DNA of 26,294 nt from an uncultured Candidatus Melainabacteria bacterium (GTDB lineage Bacteria; Cyanobacteriota; Vampirovibrionia; Gastranaerophilales; Gastranaerophilaceae). This document shows, piece after piece, positions 7,068 through 16,329 of this stretch. Under the pieces are notes generated by a model that saw nothing but the letters and a program-made list of their open reading frames with translations, was not told the DNA's origin and did no database searches. Every line of letters starts with the position of its first letter. The first letter of the stretch is position 1. The stretch spans positions 1 through 26,294 of the forward strand of contig CAKVDZ010000016.1 of the NCBI GenBank assembly GCA_934728585.1, written 5' to 3'. The position numbers and the translations under genes were made by a program.

Positions 7068-8276
7068 ATGGCACGCGAAAAGTACGAAAGAACCAAACCG
7101 CACGTTAACGTTGGTACAATTGGTCACGTTGACCACGGTAAAACAACATTAACAGCAGCAATTACAGCAACATTAGCAGCAGCTGGACAAGCAGAATTGA
7201 AAAAATTTGATGAAATCGATGCTGCTCCAGAAGAAAAAGCTAGAGGTATTACAATCTCTACAGCTCACGTAGAATACGAAACAGCAACTAGACACTATGC
7301 TCACGTTGACTGCCCAGGCCACGCTGACTATGTTAAAAACATGATCACAGGTGCTGCTCAAATGGACGGTGCAATTCTTGTAGTTGCAGCTACAGACGGT
7401 GCAATGCCTCAAACTCGTGAACACATCTTACTTGCAAGACAAGTTGGTGTTCCAAACTTAGTAGTATTCTTAAACAAATGTGATATGGTTGATGACCCTG
7501 AATTATTAGAATTAGTTGAAATGGAAGTTAGAGAACTTCTTTCTTCATACGAATTCGATGGCGACAACATTCCATTCATTCACGGTTCAGCTTTAAAAGC
7601 TTTAGAAGCAGTTCAAGCTAACCCATCAATCAAACGTGGCGAAGACAAATGGGTTGATAAAATTTGGGAATTGATGGATGCATTAGATTCTTACTTCCCA
7701 GAACCTGTTCGTGATTTAGACAAACCATTCTTGATGCCAGTAGAAGACGTATTCTCAATCACTGGTCGTGGTACAGTTGCAACTGGTAGAGTTGAACGTG
7801 GTATCGTTAAAGTTGGTGATGAAGTTGAAATCGTTGGCTTAGGCGAAACTAAGAAAACAACTGTAACAGGTGTTGAAATGTTCAGAAAATCACTTGACCA
7901 AGGTCAAGCTGGTGATAACATTGGTGCTTTGTTAAGAGGTGTTGATAAAACTGATATCCAACGTGGTCAAGTTTTAGCAAAACCTGGTTCAATCCACCCA
8001 CACACAAAATTCACAGCTAACGTTTACGTTTTAACTAAAGAAGAAGGTGGACGTCACACTCCATTCTTCCCAGGTTACAGACCACAATTCTACATCAGAA
8101 CAACTGACGTAACTGGTTCAATCCAATTCGAAGGCGAAATGGTAATGCCTGGTGATAACGTTGTAATGAACGTTGAACTTATCGCTCCAGTAGCAATCGA
8201 AGAAGGTATGAGATTTGCTATCCGTGAAGGCGGTAGAACAGTTGGCGCTGGTGTTGTTGACAAAATTAAAGAATAA
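7068..8276 (+). CDS. tuf: Translation elongation factor Tu
   Basis: This 402-aa GTPase delivers aminoacyl-tRNA to the ribosome. G-motifs are clear: GHVDHGKT (19-26), the switch region DEIDAAPEEKARGITI, DCPGHADY, NKCD and SALK. Domains 2 and 3 follow with normal spacing, and the protein ends in VVDKIKE. AAGGAG precedes the ATG by a few bases. The gene is not in a str operon here: it has its own promoter, and terminators on both sides make it monocistronic. The text resembles cyanobacterial and melainabacterial EF-Tu, for instance in the run DEIDAAPEEKARGITI followed by STAHVEYET, which is the main taxonomic hint in the window. Confidence 0.99.
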   Translation: MAREKYERTKPHVNVGTIGHVDHGKTTLTAAITATLAAAGQAELKKFDEIDAAPEEKARGITISTAHVEYETATRHYAHVDCPGHADYVKNMITGAAQMDGAILVVAATDGAMPQTREHILLARQVGVPNLVVFLNKCDMVDDPELLELVEMEVRELLSSYEFDGDNIPFIHGSALKALEAVQANPSIKRGEDKWVDKIWELMDALDSYFPEPVRDLDKPFLMPVEDVFSITGRGTVATGRVERGIVKVGDEVEIVGLGETKKTTVTGVEMFRKSLDQGQAGDNIGALLRGVDKTDIQRGQVLAKPGSIHPHTKFTANVYVLTKEEGGRHTPFFPGYRPQFYIRTTDVTGSIQFEGEMVMPGDNVVMNVELIAPVAIEEGMRFAIREGGRTVGAGVVDKIKE

Positions 8277-8297
8277 TCTTTGATTAATCAATATAAC

Positions 8298-8332
8298 AAA
8301 AAGGACTTATCTTTTTGATAAGTCCTTTTTTT
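8298..8332 (+). terminator. Rho-independent terminator after tuf
   Basis: AAAAAGGACTTATC (8298-8311) pairs perfectly with GATAAGTCCTTTTT (8317-8330) around a five-T loop, followed by more T residues. It lies about 20 bp after the tuf stop. Confidence 0.92.
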
Positions 8333-8384
8333 ATTTTGAAATTTATGTTATTATGTAAAAAAAACAAAGTAATGGAAAATAAAA

Positions 8385-9191
8385 ATGGCAGAATTAACAG
8401 AAAAAGAAAAAGACGACAAAATTGTATTTTACTTATCTAAAATTGTTCAAGATTTAGGTGATAAAAATTACGAAGAAATCGTAAAAAACGTTAAACTACT
8501 TTTAGAAATTGATGTGAAAGCTGATTATTACGGAATTATTGGCTTAGCAGAATTTAAGTTAAAAAATTACGAAGATGCAATCAAGCATTTGAACCAAGCA
8601 AATAATCTTTCACCAAGAGCTGATTATTATTGTAATTTAGGCATGGCAAAAGATGTTATAGGTGATAAAGAGGGTGCATTGAGTGCATTTGAAAAAGCTA
8701 TCGAACTTAATCCAAATTCTGATTACTACTACAGCAACAGAGGCATGATTAAGTACGATTTAGGCAATTATTTTGATGCCATTTTAGATTATAACCGCGC
8801 AATTGAATTAGGACCTAATGAAGATACCTACTATGGCATGAGAGGATTGTCGGAATTTAAATCAGGCATGATTGATGAAGCGGCTGAAGATTATAAAAAA
8901 GCAATTTCTTTAAAACCAGATGAAATTGAGTATTATTACAGATTAGCAAATATTTATTTGTTGAAAAAAGATTATAATGGTGCAACGTTACATTATGAAA
9001 AAATGTTATCACTTTGCGCTGAACAAGGCGGAAATGTGTTAGACCCATTGGGTGTTTCTTATTTGGTAAAATGCTATTTGAGATATGCTCGTGTTAAGGT
9101 TGCACAAGGTGATTACCAAGCAGCTCAAGAAATGATTACAAAATCTATTGAGATTGATCCATCACTTGATGTTGATAATGCTGGTGACTAA
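8385..9191 (+). CDS. Tetratricopeptide-repeat protein
   Basis: This 268-aa protein consists almost wholly of TPR helices, recognisable by repeated blocks such as YCNLGMAKDVIGDKEGALSA and YSNRGMIKYDLGNYFDAI ending in A-I-E-L-N/G-P. About six repeats run from residue 45 to 260. There is no signal peptide or membrane segment, so it is probably a cytoplasmic scaffold or protein-interaction module; its partner is unknown. The start lacks a good ribosome binding site (only a GGAAA-like stretch lies upstream), and its promoter must sit in the roughly 50 bp after the tuf terminator. The gene is monocistronic, closed by a strong terminator at 9206-9240. Confidence 0.85.
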   Translation: MAELTEKEKDDKIVFYLSKIVQDLGDKNYEEIVKNVKLLLEIDVKADYYGIIGLAEFKLKNYEDAIKHLNQANNLSPRADYYCNLGMAKDVIGDKEGALSAFEKAIELNPNSDYYYSNRGMIKYDLGNYFDAILDYNRAIELGPNEDTYYGMRGLSEFKSGMIDEAAEDYKKAISLKPDEIEYYYRLANIYLLKKDYNGATLHYEKMLSLCAEQGGNVLDPLGVSYLVKCYLRYARVKVAQGDYQAAQEMITKSIEIDPSLDVDNAGD

Positions 9192-9205
9192 TAAATATAA
9201 AAACT

Positions 9206-9240
9206 AAAAAAGCCCGAACCTGAAAGGTTCGGGCTTTTTT
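9206..9240. terminator. Bidirectional terminator between convergent genes
   Basis: AAAAAAGCCCGAACC (9206-9220) and GGTTCGGGCTTTTTT (9226-9240) form a perfect 15-bp stem around TGAAA. A-tract and T-tract flank it symmetrically, so it can end both the TPR gene on plus and the small gene on minus. Confidence 0.92.
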
Positions 9241-9255
9241 AATAAATCTTTTAAA

Positions 9256-9489
9256 TTATGCAATACCGATTTGGCGCATAGGCATTGCTTTTTTACCCAT
9301 TTGAGGAGCACTTGTTTGAACAGCGCCGTCTTTAATGCCTAAGCCAACGTAAGAAGTTTCATTAGCAAAAGGATTACCACCGTCAGCACCAGCTCTTTTA
9401 ACAGCTGATACAGGTTGGAATTTGTTTACACCTTGAATACCCTTAATTGGTTTAGCAAATGGATTGTTGTTTAATGCTGAAATATCCAA
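9256..9489 (-). CDS. Small protein of unknown function, probable TTG start
   Basis: I do not recognise this protein of 77-79 aa. It is polar and glycine- and asparagine-rich, with no hydrophobic segment, and has two short NPFA-containing elements (NNPFAKP near the N-terminus and GGNPFANET in the middle). No ATG exists in the frame. Two TTG codons are possible starts, at 9495 and 9489. AAAGGA lies about 8 nt before the second and only 2 nt before the first, so 9489 is preferred. It is convergent with the TPR gene and shares its bidirectional terminator, and divergent from gpmI. That a dedicated terminator follows it argues that it is a real gene. Confidence 0.6.
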   Translation of the reverse strand: MDISALNNNPFAKPIKGIQGVNKFQPVSAVKRAGADGGNPFANETSYVGLGIKDGAVQTSAPQMGKKAMPMRQIGIA

Positions 9490-9583
9490 AATCAAAATCC
9501 TTTCTTATATTATTATTAAAACATGTTTTTATAAAAAATTGCGTATATTAACAAAAATTTTACATTTTTTTTAATTTTGACTA

Positions 9584-9612
9584 TTGAAACTATGGCATGT
9601 TTTTGTTATTAT
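9584..9612 (+). promoter_or_regulatory. Candidate promoter of gpmI
   Basis: TTGAAA (9584-9589) and TATTAT (9607-9612) are spaced by 17 bp, about 37 bp upstream of the gpmI start. Confidence 0.55.
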
Positions 9613-9648
9613 TTACTGGATAAATACAGAGTTTGAGGGGATTATAAT

Positions 9649-11175
9649 ATGACAAACAGAGTGTTATTATGTATTATGGACGGTTGGGGACTTTCAAATG
9701 GAAATGACTCAACAAACGCAGTAAAATTAGCTAATCCAGTTAATTTTTATAAATTAAAAGAAACAGAAAAATATACGCAAATTCATGCTGACGGCGAATA
9801 TGTTGGTTTGCCAGAGGGTCAAATGGGTAATAGCGAAGTCGGACACTTGAATTTAGGTGCTGGCAGAGTTGTTTACCAAGATTTGTCAAAAATTAATAGA
9901 AGTATAAAAGACGGTAGCTTCTTTAAAAATGAAAAATTCTTACAAGCTATTGAACATGTTAAAAAGAACGATTCAGCTTTACATTTATATGGCTTAGTTT
10001 CAACAGGCGGTGTTCATTCATCTTTAGACCATTTGTTAGCTTTAATCAAATTAGCTAGTGAAAACGGTTTGAAAAAAGTTTACGTACATGCATTCTTAGA
10101 TGGTCGTGATACACCTCCAGCAAGTGCTTGTACATTCTTGCAAATTGTTGAAGATGAGTTGAAAAAACACAATCTTCCACAAATTGCGTCAGTTGTAGGC
10201 AGATACTGGATTATGGATAGAGATAACCGTTGGGAACGTGTTGAAAAAGGTTATAATTGCTTACTTTTAGGCGAAGGTAACAAGGCTGAAAATGCAATTG
10301 CAGGTGTAAAAGCATCTTACGACAACAAAATTACAGACGAATTTGTTGAACCAATCGTTTGTGGTGGCGAAGAATCAAGAATTCACGATAACGATGCAAT
10401 TATTTTCTTCAATTACAGACCAGATAGAGCTAGAGAAATCTCAAAAGCTATTAATTTTGCTGATTTCGACGGTTTTAAAAGAAAAGTAGTTAGAAAAAAT
10501 ATTTGCTACGTGACTTTTACACAATATGATGAAACATTCACATTCCCAGTTGCGTTTGAAAAAACAAAAATGACAAATATTTTAGGTGATGTATTAGAAG
10601 CAAACGGCGTAAACCAATTTAGAACTGCTGAAACAGAAAAATATGCACACGTTACATTCTTCTTTAACGGCGGTATTGAAGAACCAAATGCTCACGAAAC
10701 ACGTGTTTTAGTTCCATCACCAAAAGTTGCAACTTATGATATGCAACCTGAAATGAGCGCTTCTGAAGTTTGTGGAAACGTATTAAAAGCAATTGATGAT
10801 GAAAAATACGGATTTATTTTAGTAAACTTTGCAAACCCAGATATGGTAGGTCATACAGGTGTTATTGAGGCAGCTACAAAAGCTTGCAAAACTGTTGATG
10901 AATGTGTTGGCAAAATCGTTGAAAAATGTAAAGAAAAAGGTGTTATTATGGTTCTAACAGCAGACCACGGTAATGCTGAAATGATGGTTGACGAAAAAAC
11001 AGGAAAGCCACACACAGCGCACACTACAAACGAAGTTCCATTAATTGTTATTAACGCAGACAAAAACATTGAATTGAAAGCAGATGGTGCTTTATGTAAC
11101 GTTGCACCTACAGTATTACAATTGATGGGTATTCAAAAACCTGCAGAAATGGATTGTGACTCGTTAATTAAATAA
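9649..11175 (+). CDS. gpmI: 2,3-bisphosphoglycerate-independent phosphoglycerate mutase
   Basis: This 508-aa cytoplasmic enzyme interconverts 3- and 2-phosphoglycerate in glycolysis, using a phosphoserine intermediate and two metal ions. The alkaline-phosphatase-like fold shows the metal-binding MDGWG at the N-terminus (D11), the catalytic serine S62 in GNSEVGH, the substrate-loop text HAFLDGRDTPP, and the second metal site ADHGNAE (D439, H440) near the C-terminus. The length is normal for the family. GAGGGG lies 8 nt before the ATG. It is followed at 13 bp by the SNF2 gene with no terminator between, so the two are probably cotranscribed. Confidence 0.97.
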   Translation: MTNRVLLCIMDGWGLSNGNDSTNAVKLANPVNFYKLKETEKYTQIHADGEYVGLPEGQMGNSEVGHLNLGAGRVVYQDLSKINRSIKDGSFFKNEKFLQAIEHVKKNDSALHLYGLVSTGGVHSSLDHLLALIKLASENGLKKVYVHAFLDGRDTPPASACTFLQIVEDELKKHNLPQIASVVGRYWIMDRDNRWERVEKGYNCLLLGEGNKAENAIAGVKASYDNKITDEFVEPIVCGGEESRIHDNDAIIFFNYRPDRAREISKAINFADFDGFKRKVVRKNICYVTFTQYDETFTFPVAFEKTKMTNILGDVLEANGVNQFRTAETEKYAHVTFFFNGGIEEPNAHETRVLVPSPKVATYDMQPEMSASEVCGNVLKAIDDEKYGFILVNFANPDMVGHTGVIEAATKACKTVDECVGKIVEKCKEKGVIMVLTADHGNAEMMVDEKTGKPHTAHTTNEVPLIVINADKNIELKADGALCNVAPTVLQLMGIQKPAEMDCDSLIK

Positions 11176-11188
11176 GGATTTTTGTAAA

Positions 11189-14161
11189 ATGGCGGAGAAA
11201 ACAAAAGGATTAGACATAGATTTATCTTTTAAAAAGAATAATGTTGATGAATTATTCTTCAATTTAAGTGAAAACCCAAATGGTTTTAAAAACAAAGATT
11301 TTCGCTACACTTTGAGTTTGATTTATCAAACAGTAGAAGATGAATTTGCAGGCGTATTCTTGAGTCCTAATTCGCCAGTTAGAAACACTGATTTTTATTT
11401 GGTTAACAATAACGGCAAACAATCGTTTTTTGTAACACCAACAAATAATTTCCAATACTATTTGAAATCAAAAGGGTCTTTATTCCGTTGTTCTTCAAGC
11501 GTTTTGGGAACAAAGGTCGGATATGCTTTACCTCTTGATTTGGTATTGGATTATTTTGGTGGATTTGGCGAAATCGTTGATTTTGAAGATATTTCATATA
11601 CATTTATTTATTTGAACAAATTAACTCAATTTGTAATGAAGTTAATCGAAAAATTATACTTCATTCCGACAGTTAAAACTCGCGGTCAAATGTTCAGGAT
11701 TGTGTATGAACCAATTATTGCAAACAAACAATTGGCAAGAATTATCAACCAATTTGAAGAAAATTTGCCAGAAGATTTGTTTATTCAAGGTGAAATGCCA
11801 AAGAATTTTGTATCAGACTTTATTTATAACTATCTAAATTACGTTTTGTACAAATTCTTGGGTATTAAGGCTTACAAGTTCAAAAATGTTAAGTCAGGCA
11901 CTTACCTAATCAAGGATTTGGAACAAAAATCTTTAATGAAAGGTAACGATTACGCAGAAAACTTTGCACAATGGTTTGATGAATTGTATTTGGGTAAATA
12001 CGACGTTATTCCGTTCTTTAAAGTTAATAAAATCACTGATGAACAGTTTGAACTTAAAGTTCACATTAAAAACAGAAAAACTGGTGAGGACGCTTTAATC
12101 GACGATTTATATACAAAAGACGAGGTCTTTGGTGTAAATTCATCAGATATTGCAAAAATTGTGGAAAAACAATTGAACTACGCAAACCGCTATATGCCTG
12201 AATTAGAAACCTTATTTGAAGATGAAGAAAAACTTTCTTTAACTTTAGATTTAGGCGAGGTTTACAAAATAATTACGCAAACAGCATATTACTTGCAGAA
12301 AGCTCAAATTGAGGTTGTACTTCCTGATGAACTTGTAAATGTTGTAGTGCCAAGAGCTTCAATTAATGCAAAAGTTAAAGCTTCCCGTTCAGGTGACTTG
12401 TTGGATATTTTCAATACAACTTCTTCAAGTGCAATTTCATTAGATGATATTTTAGAATTTTCATACGAAATAGCCTTGGGTAACGATAAATTATCTTTAG
12501 AAGAATTTAAGGAACTTGTAAAAGATTCTAAAGGACTTGTTAAATACAAAAACAAATACATTTTGGTTGATCAAGAAGAAAGCAAGAAAATATTAGATCA
12601 AATTGCAAATGCAGATCATAGTAAGATGACTAGAATGCAGTTAATTCACGCATCTATGTCAGGTCAATTAGACCAATATGACTTTGATTATGACGAAGCT
12701 TTTGCAAATATCTTGAAAGATTTTACAAAACCAATCGAGGTTACTCCTCCAAAAGGTTTGAAAGGCGAATTAAGACCTTACCAACAAACTGGTTTGAAAT
12801 GGTTGTGGACAAATGTTTCAAAAGGCTTTGGTTGCTGTATGGCAGATGACATGGGGTTGGGTAAAACAATTCAAGTTATCAGTTTGATTTTGAAACTTAA
12901 AGAAGAAGATAAACTTAAAAAGCCAGTATTGGTTGTTTGTCCAACAACTTTGATGGGTAACTGGATGAAAGAACTTCAACTTTTTGCACCAGCCTTAAAA
13001 GCCACAACATACCACGGTGCTGAAAGACAGTTAAATACTGATGTTGATATAATCCTTACAACTTATGCAATTATGAGAATTGATGTTGAAGAATTAAAAA
13101 AACATCAATGGGGTATGATTATTGTTGATGAAGCTCAAAACATTAAAAACCCAGATACAGCACAAACTTTGGCGGTTAAAATCTTGAAATCTGATATCAA
13201 GATTGCGATGACTGGTACTCCAGTAGAAAATAGATTAACAGAATTGTGGAGTATCTTTGACTTTATCAATGGTGGATACTTAGGTTCTTTGAGAGAATTC
13301 CAAAAGAGTTATGCTATTCCTATTGAAAGGTTTAAAGAAACTTCTCGTGCAACAAAATTGAAAATGTCAGTTTCTCCATTCGTTTTAAGACGTTTGAAAA
13401 CAGACAAGAACGTTATTTCAGACTTACCTGAAAAAATGGTTCTTAACGATTACTGCTACTTATCTAAGAACCAAGCAGTTCTTTACGAAAAAACTCTTAA
13501 TGAAATGATGGAAAAAATTAGTGGATTTACTGGTATCAACAGACGTGGTAACATCTTCAAACTTATTACTGCTCTAAAACAAATTTGTAACCACCCATAT
13601 CAATTCTTAAAATCAGGTGATATGAACAAGGAATCTTCTGGAAAATTGGAACAATGTATCCAATTGGTACAAAATATTCTAAACAATGATGAAAAGACAT
13701 TGATATTTACTCAATATAAAGAAATGGGCGAAATTTTAGTTCACGTAATTGAAGAAGAATGCGGTACAACTCCATTGTTCTTCCACGGTTCGTTGAACGT
13801 TAACCAACGTGAAGAAATGATTAACAAATTCCAAACTGACCCAGAAACTAAGGTTATGATATTGTCATTAAAAGCTGGTGGTACTGGTTTGAACTTAACT
13901 TCTGCAACAAACGTTATTCACTATGACTTGTGGTGGAATCCAGCGGTTGAAGACCAAGCAACTGACCGTACATACCGTATTGGTCAAGACAAAAACGTTA
14001 TGGTTCATAGACTTATCACTCTTGGAACTTTCGAAGAAAAAATTGATGAAATGCTTAAATCTAAGAAAGAACTTGCAGATATGGCAGTTTACGAAGGTGA
14101 AAAGATTATTACAGAACTTTCAGACGAAGAAATTTACCAAATCTTTACGCTTTCAGCATAA
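11189..14161 (+). CDS. SNF2-family DNA-dependent ATPase/helicase with DUF3670-like region
   Basis: This 990-aa cytoplasmic motor protein has a complete SNF2 core in its second half. Motif I is DDMGLGKT (553-560), the DEAH-type motif is DEAQ (647-650), motif III is TGTPVENR, then come RRLKTD, the helicase C-domain FTQYKEMG and FHGS, and DQATDRTYRIGQ (about 920-935). Residues about 418-490 (ILEFSYEIALGNDKLSLEEF and onward) resemble the DUF3670 region that precedes the motor in some bacterial SNF2 proteins. The first 400 residues are not recognised, and there is no SWIM zinc finger. Such proteins remodel protein-DNA or protein-RNA complexes; the target here is unknown. The SD is AAGGAT. Cotranscription with gpmI is likely. 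It is a solitary gene without restriction or DISARM partners, so I do not call it a defence gene. Confidence 0.9.
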   Translation: MAEKTKGLDIDLSFKKNNVDELFFNLSENPNGFKNKDFRYTLSLIYQTVEDEFAGVFLSPNSPVRNTDFYLVNNNGKQSFFVTPTNNFQYYLKSKGSLFRCSSSVLGTKVGYALPLDLVLDYFGGFGEIVDFEDISYTFIYLNKLTQFVMKLIEKLYFIPTVKTRGQMFRIVYEPIIANKQLARIINQFEENLPEDLFIQGEMPKNFVSDFIYNYLNYVLYKFLGIKAYKFKNVKSGTYLIKDLEQKSLMKGNDYAENFAQWFDELYLGKYDVIPFFKVNKITDEQFELKVHIKNRKTGEDALIDDLYTKDEVFGVNSSDIAKIVEKQLNYANRYMPELETLFEDEEKLSLTLDLGEVYKIITQTAYYLQKAQIEVVLPDELVNVVVPRASINAKVKASRSGDLLDIFNTTSSSAISLDDILEFSYEIALGNDKLSLEEFKELVKDSKGLVKYKNKYILVDQEESKKILDQIANADHSKMTRMQLIHASMSGQLDQYDFDYDEAFANILKDFTKPIEVTPPKGLKGELRPYQQTGLKWLWTNVSKGFGCCMADDMGLGKTIQVISLILKLKEEDKLKKPVLVVCPTTLMGNWMKELQLFAPALKATTYHGAERQLNTDVDIILTTYAIMRIDVEELKKHQWGMIIVDEAQNIKNPDTAQTLAVKILKSDIKIAMTGTPVENRLTELWSIFDFINGGYLGSLREFQKSYAIPIERFKETSRATKLKMSVSPFVLRRLKTDKNVISDLPEKMVLNDYCYLSKNQAVLYEKTLNEMMEKISGFTGINRRGNIFKLITALKQICNHPYQFLKSGDMNKESSGKLEQCIQLVQNILNNDEKTLIFTQYKEMGEILVHVIEEECGTTPLFFHGSLNVNQREEMINKFQTDPETKVMILSLKAGGTGLNLTSATNVIHYDLWWNPAVEDQATDRTYRIGQDKNVMVHRLITLGTFEEKIDEMLKSKKELADMAVYEGEKIITELSDEEIYQIFTLSA

Positions 14162-14177
14162 ATATTTGGCAATTAAT

Positions 14178-14210
14178 AAAAACGGCGGAACTTTGTTCCG
14201 CCGTTTTTAT
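14178..14210. terminator. Bidirectional terminator between SNF2 gene and cca
   Basis: AAAAACGGCGGAAC (14178-14191) pairs with GTTCCGCCGTTTTT (14195-14208) around TTT, with T-rich sequence on each outgoing side. The minus-strand cca stop codon (14207-14209) overlaps its right edge. Confidence 0.92.
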
Positions 14211-15610
14211 TTTTGCTTTTTTATAAACTCAATTGCTTGTTCTTTTGTTGTTATATCACCGTCAAATTGTGCTTCTTTAAGCTTTTCAACAAGTTCTCCA
14301 AGTTCTTTTGACGGTTTAAGACCTGTGATTTTCATTATTTCTTCGCCTGAAAGTAGCTTTGGAAGTGGCTTTAGACTATCTTTAACATTTAAATAATAGC
14401 TCAATAGTGATTGAAGTCCTGTAATATTATTTTTAACCATTTCATCTGTCACAGCTTCACCCCTAGCTGAAAGCCTATCAGACATGGCAATAAAGATGTT
14501 GTCAATCACGTTATTGCCAATTTTTCGGATATAGCGCATTTTGACTTTGTCGGAAAGCCCCTCTGTTGCTATAATATGCGATGGGTAAATGTGATATTTA
14601 ATCATATCACTTATATATTCAATTTGTTTTTTCGAAAATTTTAAATCGCGTAAAATAGGCTTGCAAAGCTCTGCTCCGACATATTCATGCTTGATAAACC
14701 TGTGTCTACCTGTTTCTTCAATTGTCCAGCAAGAAAATTTACCTATATCGTGCATAAATCCTGCAAGTTTTAGATATGCAAGTCGCCTAAATGCGCCAAA
14801 ATCAATGCTATCAAGATGATTTTTAACTTCTTTGTTGGCAATTTTATAGAAGTTTTCTATTTGTCGAACTGTTTCTATGGAATGACCAATCAAAGGCAAG
14901 TGGTGATGCGTGTTTGGTGGAACTTTTTTTACATCTGCAAAAATTGGTAGGATTTCACAAAGCAATCCGCATTCATCTAGGTCTTTAATTGTTTGAACAG
15001 TGTAATTTCCGTCAAAAAGCTTCATTAGTTCGTAATTTACGCGTTCTTTTGCTGGCAAATTGATTAGGTCTTTGTGTTTTTTTACGATAGTTTTTAAATT
15101 GTCGTTAATTTTAAATCCAGTTGTCGCTTCAAATCTAAAAATTCTCAAAAGTCGAAGTGGGTCGTCAATTAAATTTTGTTCAGAAATAATGTTAATTTCT
15201 TCGTTTTCAATATCTTTGAAACCGTCAAATAAATCAATAAATTTGTTGTCACTTAAGTCAAATGCAATAGCGTTCATTCTTAAATCGCGACGGTTTAAAT
15301 CCTTTTCAATACTATCTTCTATCGGATTTGTTATATCAATACAGTTGATTTTATCCTTTAGGACAAGTCTGTAAATCTTATTTTCTTCATCTAGCGGAAT
15401 ATAAGTAGCGTCAAGAGTTTTAGCTAAATTTTGAGCAAAACCTTTGGCGTCTTTATCAACCACGATGATATCCTTATCAAAGTTTGATTTTCCAAGACAA
15501 AAATCGCGAATAACACCACCAACAAGTAATACACGAGTGTTTCCAGCAAAAGTTTTTATCTTCTTGATTATTTCGTCGTTAGCTATTTTTTGTGTTATTT
15601 GAGAACTCAT
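14207..15610 (-). CDS. cca: tRNA nucleotidyltransferase (CCA-adding type) with HD domain
   Basis: This class II nucleotidyltransferase of 467 aa adds CTP/ATP to tRNA 3' ends. The head domain has LLVGGVIRD (28-36) and catalytic carboxylates in FDKDI (DxD, 45-47). RRDLRMNA (108-114) and DPLRLLRIFRFEA (150-162) are the ribose and base-recognition motifs. A central HD domain contains HDIGKF (about 283-288). ATG at 15610 is preferred; an in-frame TTG at 15634 would deepen the overlap with rsmE. The gene overlaps the rsmE end by 32 bp and is last in a seven-gene operon. The tRNA-Cys gene here lacks encoded CCA, consistent with a need for this activity. Sequence alone cannot separate full CCA addition from CC- or A-only addition. 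Confidence 0.88.
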   Translation of the reverse strand: MSSQITQKIANDEIIKKIKTFAGNTRVLLVGGVIRDFCLGKSNFDKDIIVVDKDAKGFAQNLAKTLDATYIPLDEENKIYRLVLKDKINCIDITNPIEDSIEKDLNRRDLRMNAIAFDLSDNKFIDLFDGFKDIENEEINIISEQNLIDDPLRLLRIFRFEATTGFKINDNLKTIVKKHKDLINLPAKERVNYELMKLFDGNYTVQTIKDLDECGLLCEILPIFADVKKVPPNTHHHLPLIGHSIETVRQIENFYKIANKEVKNHLDSIDFGAFRRLAYLKLAGFMHDIGKFSCWTIEETGRHRFIKHEYVGAELCKPILRDLKFSKKQIEYISDMIKYHIYPSHIIATEGLSDKVKMRYIRKIGNNVIDNIFIAMSDRLSARGEAVTDEMVKNNITGLQSLLSYYLNVKDSLKPLPKLLSGEEIMKITGLKPSKELGELVEKLKEAQFDGDITTKEQAIEFIKKQK

Positions 15611-16328
15611 ATACAATATTTCCAAGTGCAACAATAGTAGCTGTTTCAGCCTTTAGAATTAAACTTCCAAGGGTTAACATTATAATATCATGTTCTGAGA
15701 AAAATTTAAACTCACGAGCAGAAAAACCTCCCTCTGGACCGATTATCACAAGTACGTTTTCGCCTTGTTTTATTGGATTTTGGGTTAAATATGATTTTAG
15801 GCTAAATCTTTCATCGCGTTCACAAAATGCTAGAACTTTGTCAAATTTTTTAGTATTTAAAAGTTTTTCCAAGGTTGTAAGTTCAAAACATTCAGGTATA
15901 CTTGCTCTTTCACACTGTTTAGAGGCTTCTGCCATTGTTTTTTGCCATTTTGGGATTTTATTTTCAATAACATTTTTACCAAGAGTGCAGAAATCAGTGT
16001 AAATAGGATAAATTCCGCGCACTCCAAGTTCGGTTGCTTTTTCTATAATTAGTCCTTGTGCGTCACTTTTTACTGGTGATTGCGCCAAAAATAAATTAAA
16101 TCCTAAGTCATTCTTTGATGGGTATTTTTTTTCGATTTTTGCCTCAATAGAAGATTTGTTAATTTGAGTTATGACGCATTCGTATTCAATTCGGTTTTCA
16201 TCAATTACACGAAGTTTTTCGCCATTTTTTGCACGCAAAGACCTTGCAATATGTTGATAATTTTCTTTATCGTCAATAGTTACAAGGTCTTTTGTTATAT
16301 TTTTTGTATTAATAAAAAAATGTGGCAT
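15579..16328 (-). CDS. rsmE: 16S rRNA (uracil-1498-N3)-methyltransferase
   Basis: This SPOUT-class, SAM-dependent enzyme of 249 aa methylates U1498 of 16S rRNA. It opens MPHFFIN, close to the usual RsmE start. The N-terminal PUA-like domain is followed by the knotted catalytic region with ATELGVRGIYPIY, IGPEGGFSAREFKFF and LGSLILKAETATIVAL, the SAM-binding signatures. ATG at 16328 is preferred over a longer start at 16361, because it matches the family and lies directly after the pentapeptide gene stop (TAATATG), which suggests translational coupling. There is no clear SD of its own. The 3' end overlaps cca. Confidence 0.93.
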   Translation of the reverse strand: MPHFFINTKNITKDLVTIDDKENYQHIARSLRAKNGEKLRVIDENRIEYECVITQINKSSIEAKIEKKYPSKNDLGFNLFLAQSPVKSDAQGLIIEKATELGVRGIYPIYTDFCTLGKNVIENKIPKWQKTMAEASKQCERASIPECFELTTLEKLLNTKKFDKVLAFCERDERFSLKSYLTQNPIKQGENVLVIIGPEGGFSAREFKFFSEHDIIMLTLGSLILKAETATIVALGNIVYEFSNNTKNS

Positions 16329-16329
16329 A

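Noticed and set aside
7173..7424. Minus-strand frame inside tuf
   Set aside because: It is a shadow of a highly conserved gene, with no start signal and a cysteine/serine-rich nonsense composition.
11189..14161. Anti-phage defence island around the SNF2 protein
   Set aside because: There is no methyltransferase, nuclease, PLD protein or mobile-element gene nearby. The neighbours are glycolysis and tRNA processing.
13923..14396. 157-codon plus frame across the end of the SNF2 gene and the terminator
   Set aside because: It overlaps the conserved helicase C-terminus, a strong terminator and the cca end. No homology is evident.
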